Shown here: piece by piece, positions 23,655 through 36,218 of the stretch
Layout: every line of letters starts with the position of its first letter
How positions within the stretch are numbered: position 1 is the stretch's first letter
Origin: Hydrangea macrophylla
Taxonomy: Eukaryota; Streptophyta; Magnoliopsida; Cornales; Hydrangeaceae
Assembly: GCA_033977485.1 (NCBI GenBank)
Contig: CM066997.1
Location: forward strand, 77,532,634 to 77,596,633
Length of the DNA: 64,000 nucleotides
Reading direction: 5' to 3'
The notes under the pieces: model-generated
The model's input: the letters and a program-made list of their open reading frames with translations, nothing else
Databases searched by the model: none
Told to the model about the DNA's origin: nothing
Translations under genes and position numbers: made by a program

Positions 23655-24045
23655 TTTACCTTAGTAATGAAATTAATAATTATTATTTTGGCCCACCCTG
23701 TGAAAGCAAATAGAAGAGAGACACAAATGTGAAGAAATTGACAGACGTGGGCTAGTGGGTGGTTAACTATTTTTTTTTCTTCATAATTTACATTAGTAAT
23801 CAGATTACTAATTACTATCATTTTGGCCCACTCCGTGAATGCAAATAGTATAGACAGACAAATGTGAAGAAAATCAAAGACGGGGGCTAGTGGGGTGGTT
23901 AATTTTTTTTAATAATTTATTTTAGTAATGAAATTACTAATTAACATTTCGGCACACTCGGTGAATGCAAATAGTGGAGAGAGGCAAATGTGAAGAAATT
24001 CAAAGGCGTGGGCTTAGTGGGAGGTTAATATTTTTTATAAATAAT
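23655..24045. repeat. Three-copy tandem repeat, about 132 bp unit
   Basis: Three consecutive units share TTAGTAATNANATTA, then TTGGCCCACYCNGTGAATGC, GCAAATAG, CAAATGTGAAGAAA and GGGCTAGTGGG. Starts are near 23660, 23792 and 23922. They differ by substitutions and small indels, so the duplication is not recent. No open frame spans them. Confidence 0.8.
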
Positions 24046-24119
24046 TTGAGTTAAATAGAGTAAGTTAATATTACATTTAGTTACCCTTGAAAAGATTTTA
24101 GTACACCTACCTTTCCCTT

Positions 24120-25088
24120 TATACACAACTAGCGGTCGGGACACACACGTTGCATGTGCAATGTGTTGAGTTTGTTGTGTAGCTATAAACATAAAAATAA
24201 AAAGTATCTTGATAATTATGTGGAGATCAGTAATCTTGACACTAAAGAAAAAGAATAATCATATACTTCTCAAATTTGAACCTTTAATAATTTGGTTCGC
24301 TAATGCTTTAACATTTGTATCATACAATGTGACAGCAAGATATGGTAACACATACCATTAGATATGTACAACTTATAACAAAATATTTGGATTCAAAATA
24401 GTGCACATATATAAAATTACCATGAGCAATAAGTAAAAAGTAGCGACCATGCACACGCGTTGCGTGTGAGTTAGGTACTCAACCAATGAATTGACATTAG
24501 AGGAAAAATAAATAATAGAATAGACATTACAGCACCACATATTAATTTGTTATGTTTTTTAGGTACTCAACCAATGAAAAACAAAATGATATTGACATTA
24601 GAGGAAAAATAAACAATAGAATAGACATTTGTACACAAAATAGTATTGGTCAACTGATTATACCTAATGATGACATGGCGGAATATCACAAATTGTTACT
24701 CATGAGACATTTGTATTTGGTGGTCAGTCCACCTGCACAAATACATCATCATCATATACATTATTACATTACATACACACACAATTGTAGAGAGAGAAAC
24801 AAATGCATAAATTGTATGAGGATCATGAATCTTACCCAGTAAATGACTCGCAGAGGAAAACCCAGTGACCCACCATGGCACCATTGTGAACAGCATGCGA
24901 ACCATTGTACGTGTAATTTATGAATATATGTATGTAGAACAGTATATATATATATATATATATGTATATATGTAGAGCAAATGTGAAGGATGGAACGAAT
25001 GTAAATGTGGAAGCGGAATGCGAGAACAACATGAAATCCTTTAGAATCAAAACTAAAATTCATAGAAAAATATTACTCCATTAGATTT
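24120..25088. other. Unassigned region left of the copia element
   Basis: Two similar phrases, ACTAGCGGTCGGGACACACACGTTGC (first 20 at 24129-24148) and a GTAGCGACCATGCACACGCG copy near 24440, suggest the edges of an old DNA transposon. The phrase TTGACATTAGAGGAAAAATAA is present twice (about 24491 and 24593), with TTTAGGTACTCAACCAATGAA also duplicated. A (TA)n tract lies at about 24943-24970. The copia element inserted at the right end of this region. Confidence 0.35.
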
Positions 25089-25336
25089 TGTTGAAAACAT
25101 AACTTGTAATTATCATATGTTGGAAACTGTAAGGTTTATGGTCTTGGACAGTGAGTAGGTCATCTGAAATTTATTCAGTTTTTTGGTTTTTCTATGTTCT
25201 TAATTATGCACTTCCTATGATGTGTATATATATTGTCATGTTGTTATGGAATATATATAGAAGATCAAGTTAATAAAAAGTAGTCTGGAGCAAAGTACTC
25301 TAAAGTTTTTTCTTCTATCTTCTTCTATCTCCAACA
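25089..25336 (+). repeat. Copia 5' LTR
   Basis: Begins TGTTGAAAAC and ends TCTCCAACA, so the termini carry the inverted TGTTG/CAACA. A TATA box ATATATATAG lies at about 25251-25260 and AATAAA at about 25272-25277, followed by the duplicated TTCTTCTATC near the end. Primer-binding site starts 4 bp after it. Confidence 0.97.
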
Positions 25337-25340
25337 AATT

Positions 25341-25353
25341 TGGTATCAGAGCT
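25341..25353 (+). other. Primer-binding site (initiator tRNA-Met type)
   Basis: TGGTATCAGAGCT matches the 3' end of plant initiator methionine tRNA, the usual primer of copia elements. Confidence 0.92.
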
Positions 25354-25375
25354 AGAGAGTTCTGGAGTTCTCTCA

Positions 25376-28300
25376 ATGGCAGCAACCTCAAATTCAAATG
25401 TTTTCAATTATGCACAAAATTTGATCCCAGTTTTCGATGGTGAAAGTTATGATTTTTGGAGTCTCCAAATGAAGACCCTCTTTATCTCTCAAGATATTTG
25501 GGATCTTGTTGAAGATGGCTATGAAGAACCGGAATCCACTACAGTCCTTGCAACATGGACTCAAGCCAAGCAAAAGGAGTACAAAGAAAATAAAAAGAAG
25601 GATGCCAAGGCTTTACTTTTCATTCAACAGGGAATAAGCAAAACTATTTTTCCAAGAATTTTGGGTGCAAAGAAATCGAAGGATGCATGGGACATTTTGA
25701 AGGAAGAATTTCAAGGATCACAAAAGGTAATTTCTATCAAGCTTCAATCATTATGGAGAGAATTTGATACTTTGATGATGAAAGAGAGTGAAACAGTACA
25801 AGTTTTCTTTTCAAGAGTATCCGGAATAATAAATCAGATTCGAAGCTATGGTGACACAATTGAAAATAAAAGGATTGTTGAAAAGATTCTAAGAAGTTTG
25901 CCACAAAAATTTGATGTTATTGCGGCCATTGAAGAATCGAAAGACTTATCTAACTTGTCTTTGCATGAATTAGCTGGTTCTCTTGAAGCACATGAGAAAA
26001 GAATTAACAGGTCTTCTGATGCATCATTCAAGCAAGCTTTTCAAGCAAAGGTGATTTTCAAAGAAACAAAAGACAAGGAGGTTGGAAGAGATAGTTCAAG
26101 AGGCAGGGCACAGCAACAAAAGTTTCATTATGCACGAGGTTCAAATTCAAATCGTGGCCGAGGAAATTTCAGTCGAGGTCATGGACAAGGAAGAGGAAGA
26201 GGTAGATTTTACCATCAACAAGGTTACAACAGATCAAACTCCCAATGTTCTGTTTGCAAAAAGTTTGGCCATCAAAGTGAAAATTGCAGATATAAGTGTA
26301 CTAGATGCAACATACTCAACCACATGGAAAAAGATTGTTGGTTCAGAAATAAAGATGAGGTTAATTTTTGTGAAAAAAATGATTCTTCGGATCAATTGTT
26401 TTTCACATGCCTAAGTTCTCAGCATGAGTCTCAGAATATTTGGCACTTGGATAGTGGTTGTAGCACTCACATGACAGGAAACAAGAATTTCTTCATGAGT
26501 CTAGATGAGAAAATAGCTTCGCAAGTCAAGCTTGGAGATGGTAAACTATATGAGGTGAAAGGCAAGGGAGTAGTTTCTGTCCAAACAAAGGAAGGTAAAT
26601 CAAAACTCATACATGAAGTTCTTTATGTCCCTGGCCTTACTCAAAATCTGTTAAGTGTTGGCCAATTGATGCAAAAAGGTTACAAGATGATATTTGATAA
26701 AGATGAATGCCTTATTTTTGACAAAAGTATAAGAGAATTAGTGACTAAAGTAAAAATGGCACCAAATAAGGTTTTTCCTTTCCTCTTGCCACCGGATCCA
26801 TATTGTGTTTTGAAAGTTGATGAAATTGATGTTTCTCTATTGTGGCATATGAGATATGGTCATTTGAACTATAAATCTCTCAAAGTGCTGAAAGATAAAG
26901 ACATGGTGATCGGGCTTCCTAATGTTCATTGTGGAAATAAAGTTTGTGAAGGATGTATCTATGGAAAGTTTCATAGATTATCATTCAACAAAACATCTTG
27001 GAGAGCCAATGCTCCTCTCGAATTGATTCATGCTGATATATGCGGACCAACGCGAACTCCATCCTTAAGAAAGAAAAGATATTTTCTTCTCTTTGTTGAT
27101 GATTTTAGCAGGCACATGTGGGTGTATATCTTGGAGCAAAAATCAGAGGCATTTTCTACTTTTCTCCAGTTCAAGGCACTGGTAGAGAAACAAAGTGGAC
27201 AGCAGCTGAAAATATTGAGGACAGATCGTGGTGGAGAATTTACTTCCAAGGAGTTTCTAAAATATTGCAAAGACAACGGAATCAAGCGTGAATTGACGGT
27301 GAGATATACACCACAACAAAATGGTGTGGCGGAACGGAAGAACCGCACAATTGTAGAGATGGCTCGGAGTATGTTAAAGGCAAAACGACTCCCAAATAAA
27401 TTCTGGGCAGAAGCAGTCAACACTGCTGTTCATATTCTCAATAGAGCACCAACAAAGGCTGTTTTGAACAAGACTCCTTTTGAAGCATGGCACAAAAGAA
27501 AGCCAGAGCTAAAATCATTCAAAGTTTTTGGTTGCATTGCATATGCACATATTCCATCTCAGCACAGGGAAAAGTTTGATGAAAAAGGCGAGAAATATGT
27601 GTTCATTGGGTATAGTGAAGAATCAAAGGCATATCGCCTTCTCAATCCAAAAACTGAAAAATTGGTAATATCAAGAGATGTGATATTTGATGAATTAAGT
27701 GCATGGAATTGGGAAAGTGAAGACATGGAGCGACCAATGATCATTGAAGAAGAAGAATCACCACTAAGCATAGAAGAAGTTCCTACTTCACCACCAAGCT
27801 CGGGAAGTCCTGTTCTGAGCTCACCTGATTCTTTACCAAGGAAGTTTAAATCTCTTCGTGATGTTTATGAATCATGTGATGTAGCATTTATTGCTTGTGA
27901 ACCACAGAAATTTGAGGAAGCTACAAAAGATGAGAAATGGAAAAGCGCAATGGATGAAGAAATTAATGTCATCAAGAAAAATGAGACATGGGAGCTTGTT
28001 GACAAGCCCGAAGGGAAAGAAATTATTGGGCTCAAATGGGTCTACAAGACCAAGTTCCATGAGGATGGAACAATTCAAAAGCACAAGGCCCGATTGGTTG
28101 CAAAAGGCTATTCTCAGCAACCGGGTATAGATTTTAATGAAACTTTCGCACCAGTCGCTCGAATGGAGACAATTCGGACAGTGTTAGCTCTTGCAGCACA
28201 ATTACAGATGAAAGTGTATCAATTGGATGTCAAGTCTGCCTTTCTTAATGGTGAACTTGAAGAAGAGGTGTATGTAGAACAACCGCAGGGTTACATGGTG

Positions 28301-29425
28301 AAAGGAAAAGAAGACAAGGTTTATCGCCTTCATAAGGCTTTGTATGGCCTTAAGCAAGCTCCGCGAGCCTGGAATAGCAAAATTGATCACTATTTTCAAC
28401 AAAGTGGGTTCATGAGAAGTCCAAGTGAACCATCGCTTTATGTCAAGAAAGAAGGAAAAAGTGATTTTCTCATTGTTTGCCTATATGTTGATGATTTAAT
28501 CTATGCTAGCACCAAGCAAGAAATGGTGGCAGACTTCAAGAAGAAGATGATGAAGGAATACGAGATGACAGATTTGGGACTCATGAGATATTTTCTCGGC
28601 ATACAAGTAAAGCAGTCTCACGAAGGTATCTTTATGTCTCAAGAAAAGTATGCTGATGATTTGTTAAAGAAATTCAATATGTTCGATTGCAAGCCAGTAG
28701 CAACTCCTATGGGTATGAATGAAAAGCTTTCCAATAATGATGATGCTCCAACGGCTGACTCTACTTTCTACCGAAGTCTTGTCGGTTCATTGATTTATCT
28801 CACAAATACATGACCTGATATCATTCATGCAGTAGGCGTGGTTTCTCGATTCATGAGTAAACCAAGCAAGCTTCATTATTCAGCGGCAAAGCGAATACTC
28901 AGGTACATCAAAGGGACGAAAACTTTTGGGATAAAATTCACGAAGGAAGATGACAATAGCCTTGTTGGCTACACAGATAGTGATTGGGCAGGATCAATTG
29001 ATGACAGGAAAAGCACATCTGGGTATGTTTTTTGTCTAGGATCCAAAGTAATTTCATGGTGTTCAAAGAAGCAGAGTACTGTTGCACTGTCCTCAGCTGA
29101 AGCAGAGTATATTTCTGCAACAAGTGCAGCATGTGAAGCGGTGTGGTTAAGAAGAATCCTAGCTGATTTGCAGCAAGAACAGACTATGCCAACAATCATC
29201 TTTTGTGATAACATGTCAACAATTGCTATGACAAAGAATCCAGTTTTTCATGGGAGGTCAAAACACATCGAATTGCGTCATCACTTTATCCGAAAATTGT
29301 TTGAAGACAAAGAGATTGAGTTAAAATTTTGCAGGACAGATGAGCAATGTGCAGACATTTTAACTAAGGCTGTCACAACAGAAAAATTCAGTTATTTTAG
29401 AAGTCTTATGAAAATTACAAATTAA
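25376..29425 (+). pseudogene. Copia gag-pol polyprotein with one internal stop
   Basis: From ATG at 25376 the frame has 1350 codons. An upstream TTG at 25340 lies in the primer-binding site and is not the start. Domains in order: gag; two zinc knuckles (CSVCKKFGHQSENC at about 291-304, then CTRCNILNHMEKDC); protease DSG at 359-361; integrase zinc domain from His491 with the CEGC motif; integrase catalytic residues Asp554, Asp617 and Glu653, giving the D-D-35-E spacing; reverse transcriptase with YVDD at 1037-1040; RNase H with Asp1201 and ALSSAEAEY. A TGA at 28811-28813 (codon 1146) interrupts the frame between reverse transcriptase and RNase H; the frame is unchanged on both sides. Everything else looks intact, so the copy may have died recently or the stop may be a sequencing or assembly difference. 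CGA-to-TGA by cytosine deamination is a plausible origin. Confidence 0.95.
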
Positions 29426-29432
29426 GAGGGGG
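29424..29432 (+). other. Copia polypurine tract
   Basis: AAGAGGGGG directly precedes the 3' LTR and overlaps the end of the polyprotein stop codon. Confidence 0.9.
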
Positions 29433-29680
29433 TGTTGAAAACATAACTTGTAATTATCATATGTTGGAAACTGTAAGGTTTATGGTCTTGGACAGTGAGT
29501 AGGTCATCTGAAATTTATTCAGTTTTTTGGTTTTTCTATGTTCTTAATTATGCACTTCCTATGATGTGTATATATATTGTCATGTTGTTATGGAATATAT
29601 ATAGAAGATCAAGTTAATAAAAAGTAGTCTGGAGCAAAGTACTCTAAAGTTTTTTCTTCTATCTTCTTCTATCTCCAACA
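29433..29680 (+). repeat. Copia 3' LTR
   Basis: Also 248 bp, from TGTTGAAAAC to TCTCCAACA. I found no difference from the 5' LTR. The target duplicate GATTT follows at 29681-29685. Confidence 0.97.
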
Positions 29681-29685
29681 GATTT

Positions 29686-31023
29686 GCCTCTGATTTCACC
29701 AAACGAAGAAAGGAAGTTGAATTTAAAAAATGAAACAGAGAGAGGTAAAGTTAACAATGGAGAGAGACTTGAACTCACACGCTTTAAGCAGTTTTCTAAA
29801 CAGTTTTTTAATTTGCACAGTTTTTTTTTTTTTTGTCAGTTTTTCCATTTTAGATAATTGTCTTGTTTGACATTTTTGTCCATCTATAGTTGTTTTGTAG
29901 TTGAACAAAACATAGTGGGTCTAATGTAAATATGAGTTATAGATTAAAATTTTTGGTAATCCCTGCCTCTCCCTTTATATGTTAGTATAGATATGAAAAT
30001 GAAAAATTATTACAATGAAACAAATTGTACCCACACAATTTTAATTCATACATACGTATATACACACAGCAAGAAATATGTAATCAAACTGAAACCAATG
30101 CAACGAATATGCACAATTACAGTAAAAGAGAGAGAGGGAGAAAGACTTACCTAGAGAGAGAGAGTGGTAGGCTTGACCACAAAGGTTTTGATTAGTCCAA
30201 ATTAAAGCATCCGGCCGGGTCTTCATATGGTGTGAGAGACGAATAGGGAGATTGAATAGGGCAGTTACTGTTTTTTTTTTTTTTTTAGCCCAAAGAATAT
30301 GGCAGTTGCCTGTATTGAGGATGTCAGTTTTCTAGTAGGAATCGTATGGCAGTTACCTATGGGATGGGGCGAAATGTATATCTCAGTGTTTGGAAATGAC
30401 AATCTGGTACACCATTTTTAATTTTTTGGGATAGAGAGTATAGTGGTTTTGTTGTAAATATGAGGGGTAGGAAAAAGAGTGAGGGTACCCCTACTTCTGG
30501 CTTTCTATAGTAGTATAGATAAATTGTACATAAAATAATTTGGGCTTGTTGACGGGTTCATGTCTCTTTTTCAAGTGTCTGGACTCAAACCATGCTTATG
30601 GGTTCATGGTCCAGGCCCTACTCAAGGGATTAGGGCCTCAGGCAGGGCCTAGTCGGACCTAAGTGGACTTTTTAAACTATACAATCAATTATTTCTAAAA
30701 CTAAAAAAGTGAAGAATTGCATCACTGCAAGACAAGTACGTCCCAATTAGGTTTGGCACTCGGCCTAAAAAGAGATCGAATTCGGACCATATCCCCAAAA
30801 TCTAGATTTGATCCTTTAAGTATTTCTATCAACCATATCCGATTCGTTAATGTGACAATCTGCCTTAATCTATTCCGAATATGAATTTGTTCAGATACAG
30901 CTATCGAATATAATTTGTCAATTCAAATACTTATTATACTTTCATTTCTTTTTTATTATGCACTATATGAGGGGAGGTAGTACTCTCCAACCCATAAACC
31001 CCCACCCCATGAGACTTGAACCC
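29686..31023. other. Unassigned region between retroelements
   Basis: It continues the sequence broken by the copia insertion. CCCTTTATATGTTAGTATAG near 29971 and CTATAGTAGTATAG near 30507 resemble the ends of an old DNA element family. GAGAGACTTGAACTCACACG (29761-29780) and GAGACTTGAACCCGCAAC (about 31011-31028) look like fragments of tRNA-derived sequence. Nothing codes. Confidence 0.3.
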
Positions 31024-31397
31024 GCAACTGTTAGGATTGTGCCAAAAATTCCGTTAGTGAAATTATTTCCTAATTATTGTTTGATTCCTTATTTGTTGGT
31101 TTTCTTATCAAATAAGGATTCCTTTGAGGTGGAAGTTACCTAGTTTATATAGGAATGCTTGTGAGAGTATTCCTTGTTGTACAAGACTTACCATAGGGGT
31201 AAATCATACTACAACTAGGATTGCGACTCTACAATCTATATAAATATAGGGCTTACTCAAGGGATTGATAAGATTGGTTGAAAATCTTCTACAAACCCAC
31301 ATTCTACATACACAAGAGAGGGCTGCAAACTAGTGAGAGAGAGATTAGTTTTTAGCAATTGTGTATGTCGTATAACTTGGTTGAAGAGTTATACACG

Positions 31398-33543
31398 TGT
31401 CATGACCCATCCCACTACGGGCAGAAATAGGACACGTGGCACGCTACCAAGGCTTATCCAGTCCATTAAATAACTATGCACAGTGGAAAAAGAACTTAAA
31501 ACCACATAGAGTATTTAAAACTTTAGGCAACATTACTCTCCGAGTTGTAAAATCCGTATAAAATTGAAAACGTAATTACATTTCGAACCGGATGAATATA
31601 TATTAAAAGGGGTCCCAAAGGTACCCTAAGAACTATTCAAAACATTTAAATTATTTCCGAAAGAGGTAGAAAAAGATTTCATGCAGGGGTCATTTCAACC
31701 AGTCGAACGACCCCTGCGACCAGTCGAATGACTCTTTAGCAGAATTCTCCCCAATGCTGCAGAATTTTGCTTAAGGCACCATTCAACCTCACACTCTTTT
31801 TATTCCACCAAATATATTTACATTTTAAACTTCACAATCTATGCTAGACTTTCAAGAACATCGTTAAGACATGGTAATACACAAAAAGAAACAATAACGG
31901 AACAAGCTAAGACTTGTTTGGATTAAAACATAAAAGTTCCATTACATTTCTCCAAAATCCGAGTTTGAAAAGTTAAGCATTCAAAACATGAATCCATGGG
32001 TTCGGATTCATTACAACATAACCAAAAGTAGTTTTATGACATATTACAACCTTATAAACCATTCCAAATCTTCCAAGTTGAAGTTAATAGTTCTAACTTC
32101 TCAAAATTCACTTTACATCATTTGGAATTGAAAATAAAAAACATATACAAGAGAAGAATCCCTGTTGCTCCCGCGGTCTCACTCCTCATGCTTTTTCTTT
32201 CCCTTTTTCTCTCACTTGCAATGGAAGAAGTCTCCGCTGCTCAACTATATGCTGAGTGTACAATTCTAAACAAATGCATATGGGCAATTCATGCTTTAAA
32301 CATCCTAATCACATAATTTAGTCTCTGGGGAGAGAGATACGCATTCACTCAGTATATCGGCAAGTTTTAAATCTTAAACCGCGATGCCAATGGTTAGCCA
32401 GAATCACTCAACCATTGCATCCATCTGCTCTAGTTGGCCACTTCCCACACCAAGCAAGTAGTCGTCACTACTATAAACTCTCAAACATCGAGAGGCGTGC
32501 ACCGGCATGAAATTATACCAAACTCCCCTTTGACCCACATCATCATTTAGCATAGTCACATAATCATGTCACCATGCTTTTTTATACGTACTCGCTAAAA
32601 TTAACGGGCCTATGCTAACGCATAAGTTTTGCCCGGATCACAATTTCATACATAATATTCAAAACATTCAAAATTGTCTATATTACATAGGTTCAGAATT
32701 CATACCTCGTGCTATATCTCTATAACTTTAGGAGAAGTACTAGGAGACCAAATAAATGTCGAATATCCGATTACAAGCGATTCCTACAAGTATACACATG
32801 TTTTTCCCAATTTCTTAAAATTAGCTTTTCAAAAATAATTTGCCAAACGTGGCCTAATAGGTATCAAGATGTAGCTAATACCTCGAGGAGTCCGAATATG
32901 AAATTTGGAGAAAAGCTGATGATCGGAAGTTCATCGATTTGTGCCGTGAAGTCTGAAGCAATAAAATCCCCCTTTTGCCTCTCTTGATTTCCAACTTAGG
33001 TTTGAGACAAGAAAATATCTCAACACTTTTCTATATATAGCCTCGACTTATAGAAATTACGTTTACTTCCCCACGAATTCTCAAAACTTCTAATTAATAC
33101 TTGAAATGTCGCACATGTCCCTTTTCCTTACTTCACAAGTGAAAACTATAATTTATAAAAGTTTTCGTCTATGTCTCGTTTGAGTCCGTAATTACACCCG
33201 AAAACTAAATTCCGTGGAATCTCTAGATAACCTACCTTATATACAACGTATCATCTACGTTATCTCTATGTCACTCTAAATGATCTCCAACAAGATCAAA
33301 TCTACCAAAAATTATACTACACATGTATAATTACTATTCATGAAAATTAGGTGAAGTCAAATAACATTTAAAATCATATAAATCTCATTTCTTCACGTCA
33401 ATGCATTTACTGATTACTGTGTCCTCAACTGACACACCATCGTTGACCTCGTCAACTCCATTCACAATTATCAAATAACATTGACAATTTAAGCAATTCA
33501 AATATATATTTTAAAACAATTATTTTCTGGGACGGGCATGACA
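31398..33543. mobile_element. Solo LTR, 2146 bp, nested, TSD ACACG
   Basis: Starts TGTCATGACCCATCCCA and ends, reversed, TGTCATGCCCGTCCCAG, a long terminal inversion. ACACG is duplicated at 31393-31397 and 33544-33548. Nothing inside codes. The copia 3' LTR at 34105-34671 runs straight through the equivalent point (near 34465), showing the empty site. The first 60 bp resemble, inverted, the end of the repeat at 38539-40963 (GTGGCACGCTACC). A TATATATAG near 33037 on the minus strand could be its promoter, so orientation is uncertain. I assign Ty3/gypsy from length and terminal sequence. Confidence 0.85.
31699..31735. repeat. Palindrome-like cluster C in the solo LTR
   Basis: Two copies of CCAGTCGAAYGAC lie 23-25 bp apart, with GGGGTCATTT...CGACCCC on the same segment forming a small inverted pair. 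It is a short, decayed version of the TCGA-centred clusters. Confidence 0.45.
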
Positions 33544-34104
33544 ACACGCGAGGTCTTGAGTGCTTGTAATCTTTATATTAATCGAGGTGATTGCCTTTAC
33601 ACGTGGATATAGGCATTGTTGGGCCAAACCACATTTAAATCTTGTTGTGTTGTGTTGGTTTGCTTGTTTTTCTTTCGGGTTGTGTCATTCTTGTTCTATT
33701 TATCTCCATCTTTGTGGGTATGGTTTTCTTGTTGTGATTGTGGGCCCATTCCCAATAAGTGGTATCAAAGCTTGGTTGAGAATCCATGGCAGCTGGAGAT
33801 AATTCGCTTGGGGATATGCGAATGGAAATAGAAAAGTTTGATGGCAATAAGAATTTCAGCATATGGCAAGTGCGTATGTAGGACGCCTTGGTGTAATAAG
33901 GTATAGAAGATGCATTATGATGTGAAGATAACAAGCCGGAAGTTGATATGCTCAAGTTCATTGGGGATGTGAATTTGAGTAATGATGTAGCTGAATAGCT
34001 TGGGGGATGGCAAAGGCGATGATGCATTATCGATGTGGAAGTTGAAGATTACAAGAGGAAGACTCTGAGGACTGATGGGAAGGAATTTGAGGCAAGGTGA
34101 AGAT

Positions 34105-34671
34105 TGTTAGGATTGTGCCTAAAATTCCATTAGAGAAATTATTTCCTAATTATTATTTGATTCCTTATTTAGATGGTTTCCTTATCAAATAAGGATTCCT
34201 TTGATGGTGGAAGTTACCTAGTTTATATAGGAATGTTTGTGAGAATATTCCTTGTTATACAAGATTTACCATAGGGGTAAATCCTATTGCAAGTAGGATT
34301 GGGACACTACAATCTATATAAATATAGGGGTTACTCAAGGGATTGATTGAAAATCTTCTACAAACCCACATTCTACATACACAAGAGAGCACAACAAACT
34401 ACTGAGGGAGAGATTAGTTTCTAGCAATTGTGTGTATCATATAACTTGGGTGGAGAGTTATACATGTGAGGTCTTGAGTGCTTGTAATCTTTATATTAAT
34501 CGAGGTGATTGCCTTGGCACGCGGACGTAGGCATTGTTGGGCCTAACCACATTTAAATCTTGTTGTATTGGTTTGCTTGTTTTTCTTTTGTGGTTGTGTC
34601 GTTCTTGTTCTATTTATCTGCATCTTTGTGGGTGTGGTTTTCTTGTTGTGATTGTGGGCCTATTCCCAATC
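34105..34671 (+). repeat. 3' LTR of the non-autonomous copia-type element
   Basis: 567 bp, very similar to the combined 5' LTR segments. It includes ACAATCTATATAAATATAGG (about 34310-34329), a good TATA box, and preserves the uninterrupted sequence GAGTTATACATGTGAGGTC where the other LTR has the 2.1-kb insertion. Confidence 0.9.
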
Positions 34672-34676
34672 GCAAC

Positions 34677-36218
34677 TACCTGCAGGTGAGATGGAATCCC
34701 TTACCATTAAGCCATCCCTTGTAGTTGTAGCATTACCATATAATGGAGTCATATGTTAATCCAATTATGCCAAGCATAAAACATGGGCTGACAAGAGTAA
34801 TGCAATGCTTTCTGAATCCAAATCCTAAAAGCTCATCCTAAATGATGCGACAGTGGGTCTACTCAATTGTGATCGGACAATATTAAAGTGACCCCATAGT
34901 GGTCTCCAATCCAAATCCAGTGATCTTACTGCCACATCATTTGAAATGAGTTTTTAAGATTTGAGAAGCATAACATTACTCGGCTTACAATATGCCAACT
35001 GCCATATACATTGGCTAGGGAGGAGGCACGTGCTTCTAGCATTTGTGGGTGCATTAAATGGGTAATTTGGAAATGGGCAATAGATGGAATAAACAAAAAC
35101 AAACTAACTTGTCCATCCCAAAACTAATTCCAACAACAAATCAACTGATTTGCGTGCTGTCATTCGAAAAGAACAAGTCATCACACAGTTTAAAGGCTAG
35201 GGACCAGTGGGCAAGACCCTTAGAAAAGCATGGTTATTTATTACCTAAATACATAAGTATATAAGTATCATGGTAGAAACACTAACATACAAATACAGTT
35301 TGCATACAATAATAACAACTAGTTTATAACCCACACTGTGCACGAGCACGTTGTTTGACAATAAATTATAAATAACTTGAGCAAGTATTGATTTTGAATA
35401 TTCAAAACAAATTAGTCTTACATGTTTTTCCATAAATGATAACTTAATTTATCTTACAAATTACGATCTATTAGTAACCCAATGACCAGTGTAAATCCTA
35501 TCAAGAATGGCATATCGGCAACGCAATATCTGAAAAACATACGTAGAGATTGGTATAAGTATACAAAGAGAGTGATGTTCTAGACAACCTTCATGCCAAG
35601 TTCACCAAAAGCTCAAAGCTTGTTTTATAAGTATAGAAGGGGAAAAAAAAATTAAAAAAGAAGATTTCTTAGACAAAAAATAACCAGAAGCCAGTATATC
35701 ATAGTATTTCATGAAATGGTTATCAAAATTATAGAATTTAAGATTCCAATTGTTATCGAGCATTGCTCCAAAAATTAAATTCTAGACAACCTAACTATGT
35801 TTTTAGGCCTAATGTGGTCCCAAAATCAAAGTTGGTACCATATGTCCTTGCTTTCTAGTAACTGATGTGAACCTCAATAGTATGCATAGAGTAATGCCAT
35901 TATAGTCTCTCATGGAGGATTTACAATGTCTATATTCAACAATATCCGTGTTCATCATAATACCGTCAAAACATCTCTTCCATTACATGAAGCAAGTAAT
36001 ATATGACATTACAATAGAAACTCACACGACGAAAGCTGCATATCCGCATTAGCAAATGTATGACAATACAATGTAAACAATATATTAACATAAAGATTAA
36101 AATATAATTATATGTTGAAACATCACTTAGGCTTTGTTTGGTTCTTGGATTCAGTACAACATTTTCAATGTTATGAGTCATTTCTCTCCCTTTATTTATA
36201 TACTACTGTAACAAATAT
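34677..36218. other. Unassigned intergenic sequence
   Basis: No gene. GTTTATAACCCACACTGTGC at about 35322-35341 followed by ACGAGCACGTTG resembles the ends of common plant DNA elements. Short open frames (35058-35264, 35433-35245, 36181-35966) have no motifs. Confidence 0.3.

Larger units (their letters stand above)
25089..29680 (+). mobile_element. Nearly intact Ty1/copia retrotransposon, 4592 bp
   Basis: Two 248-bp LTRs bracket a primer-binding site, one gag-pol frame and a polypurine tract. The 5-bp target GATTT is duplicated at 25084-25088 and 29681-29685. By eye the two LTRs are identical, which for a retrotransposon means recent insertion. The polyprotein has one internal stop. No envelope-like frame is present. 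Order protease-integrase-reverse transcriptase-RNase H places it in copia; the short LTR and single frame suggest an Ale-like lineage, which I cannot confirm. Confidence 0.97.
31029..34671 (+). mobile_element. Non-autonomous copia-type element with split 5' LTR
   Basis: A 5' LTR (31029-31397 plus 33549-33757) and a 3' LTR (34105-34671) share the start TGTTAGGATTGTGCC and an end near CATTCCCAAT. GCAAC is duplicated outside (31024-31028 and 34672-34676). A primer site TGGTATCAAAGC lies at 33760-33771. The interior is only about 350 bp: ATGGCAGCTGGAGAT at 33786 begins a gag-like start (EKFDGNKNFSIWQVRM) that soon meets several stops. There is no pol. It resembles a deleted or TRIM/LARD-like copia derivative. 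Confidence 0.85.

Noticed and set aside
26082..26414. 110-codon open frame within the copia gag region, and several minus-strand frames at 27028-28402
   Set aside because: Shadows of the gag-pol frame.
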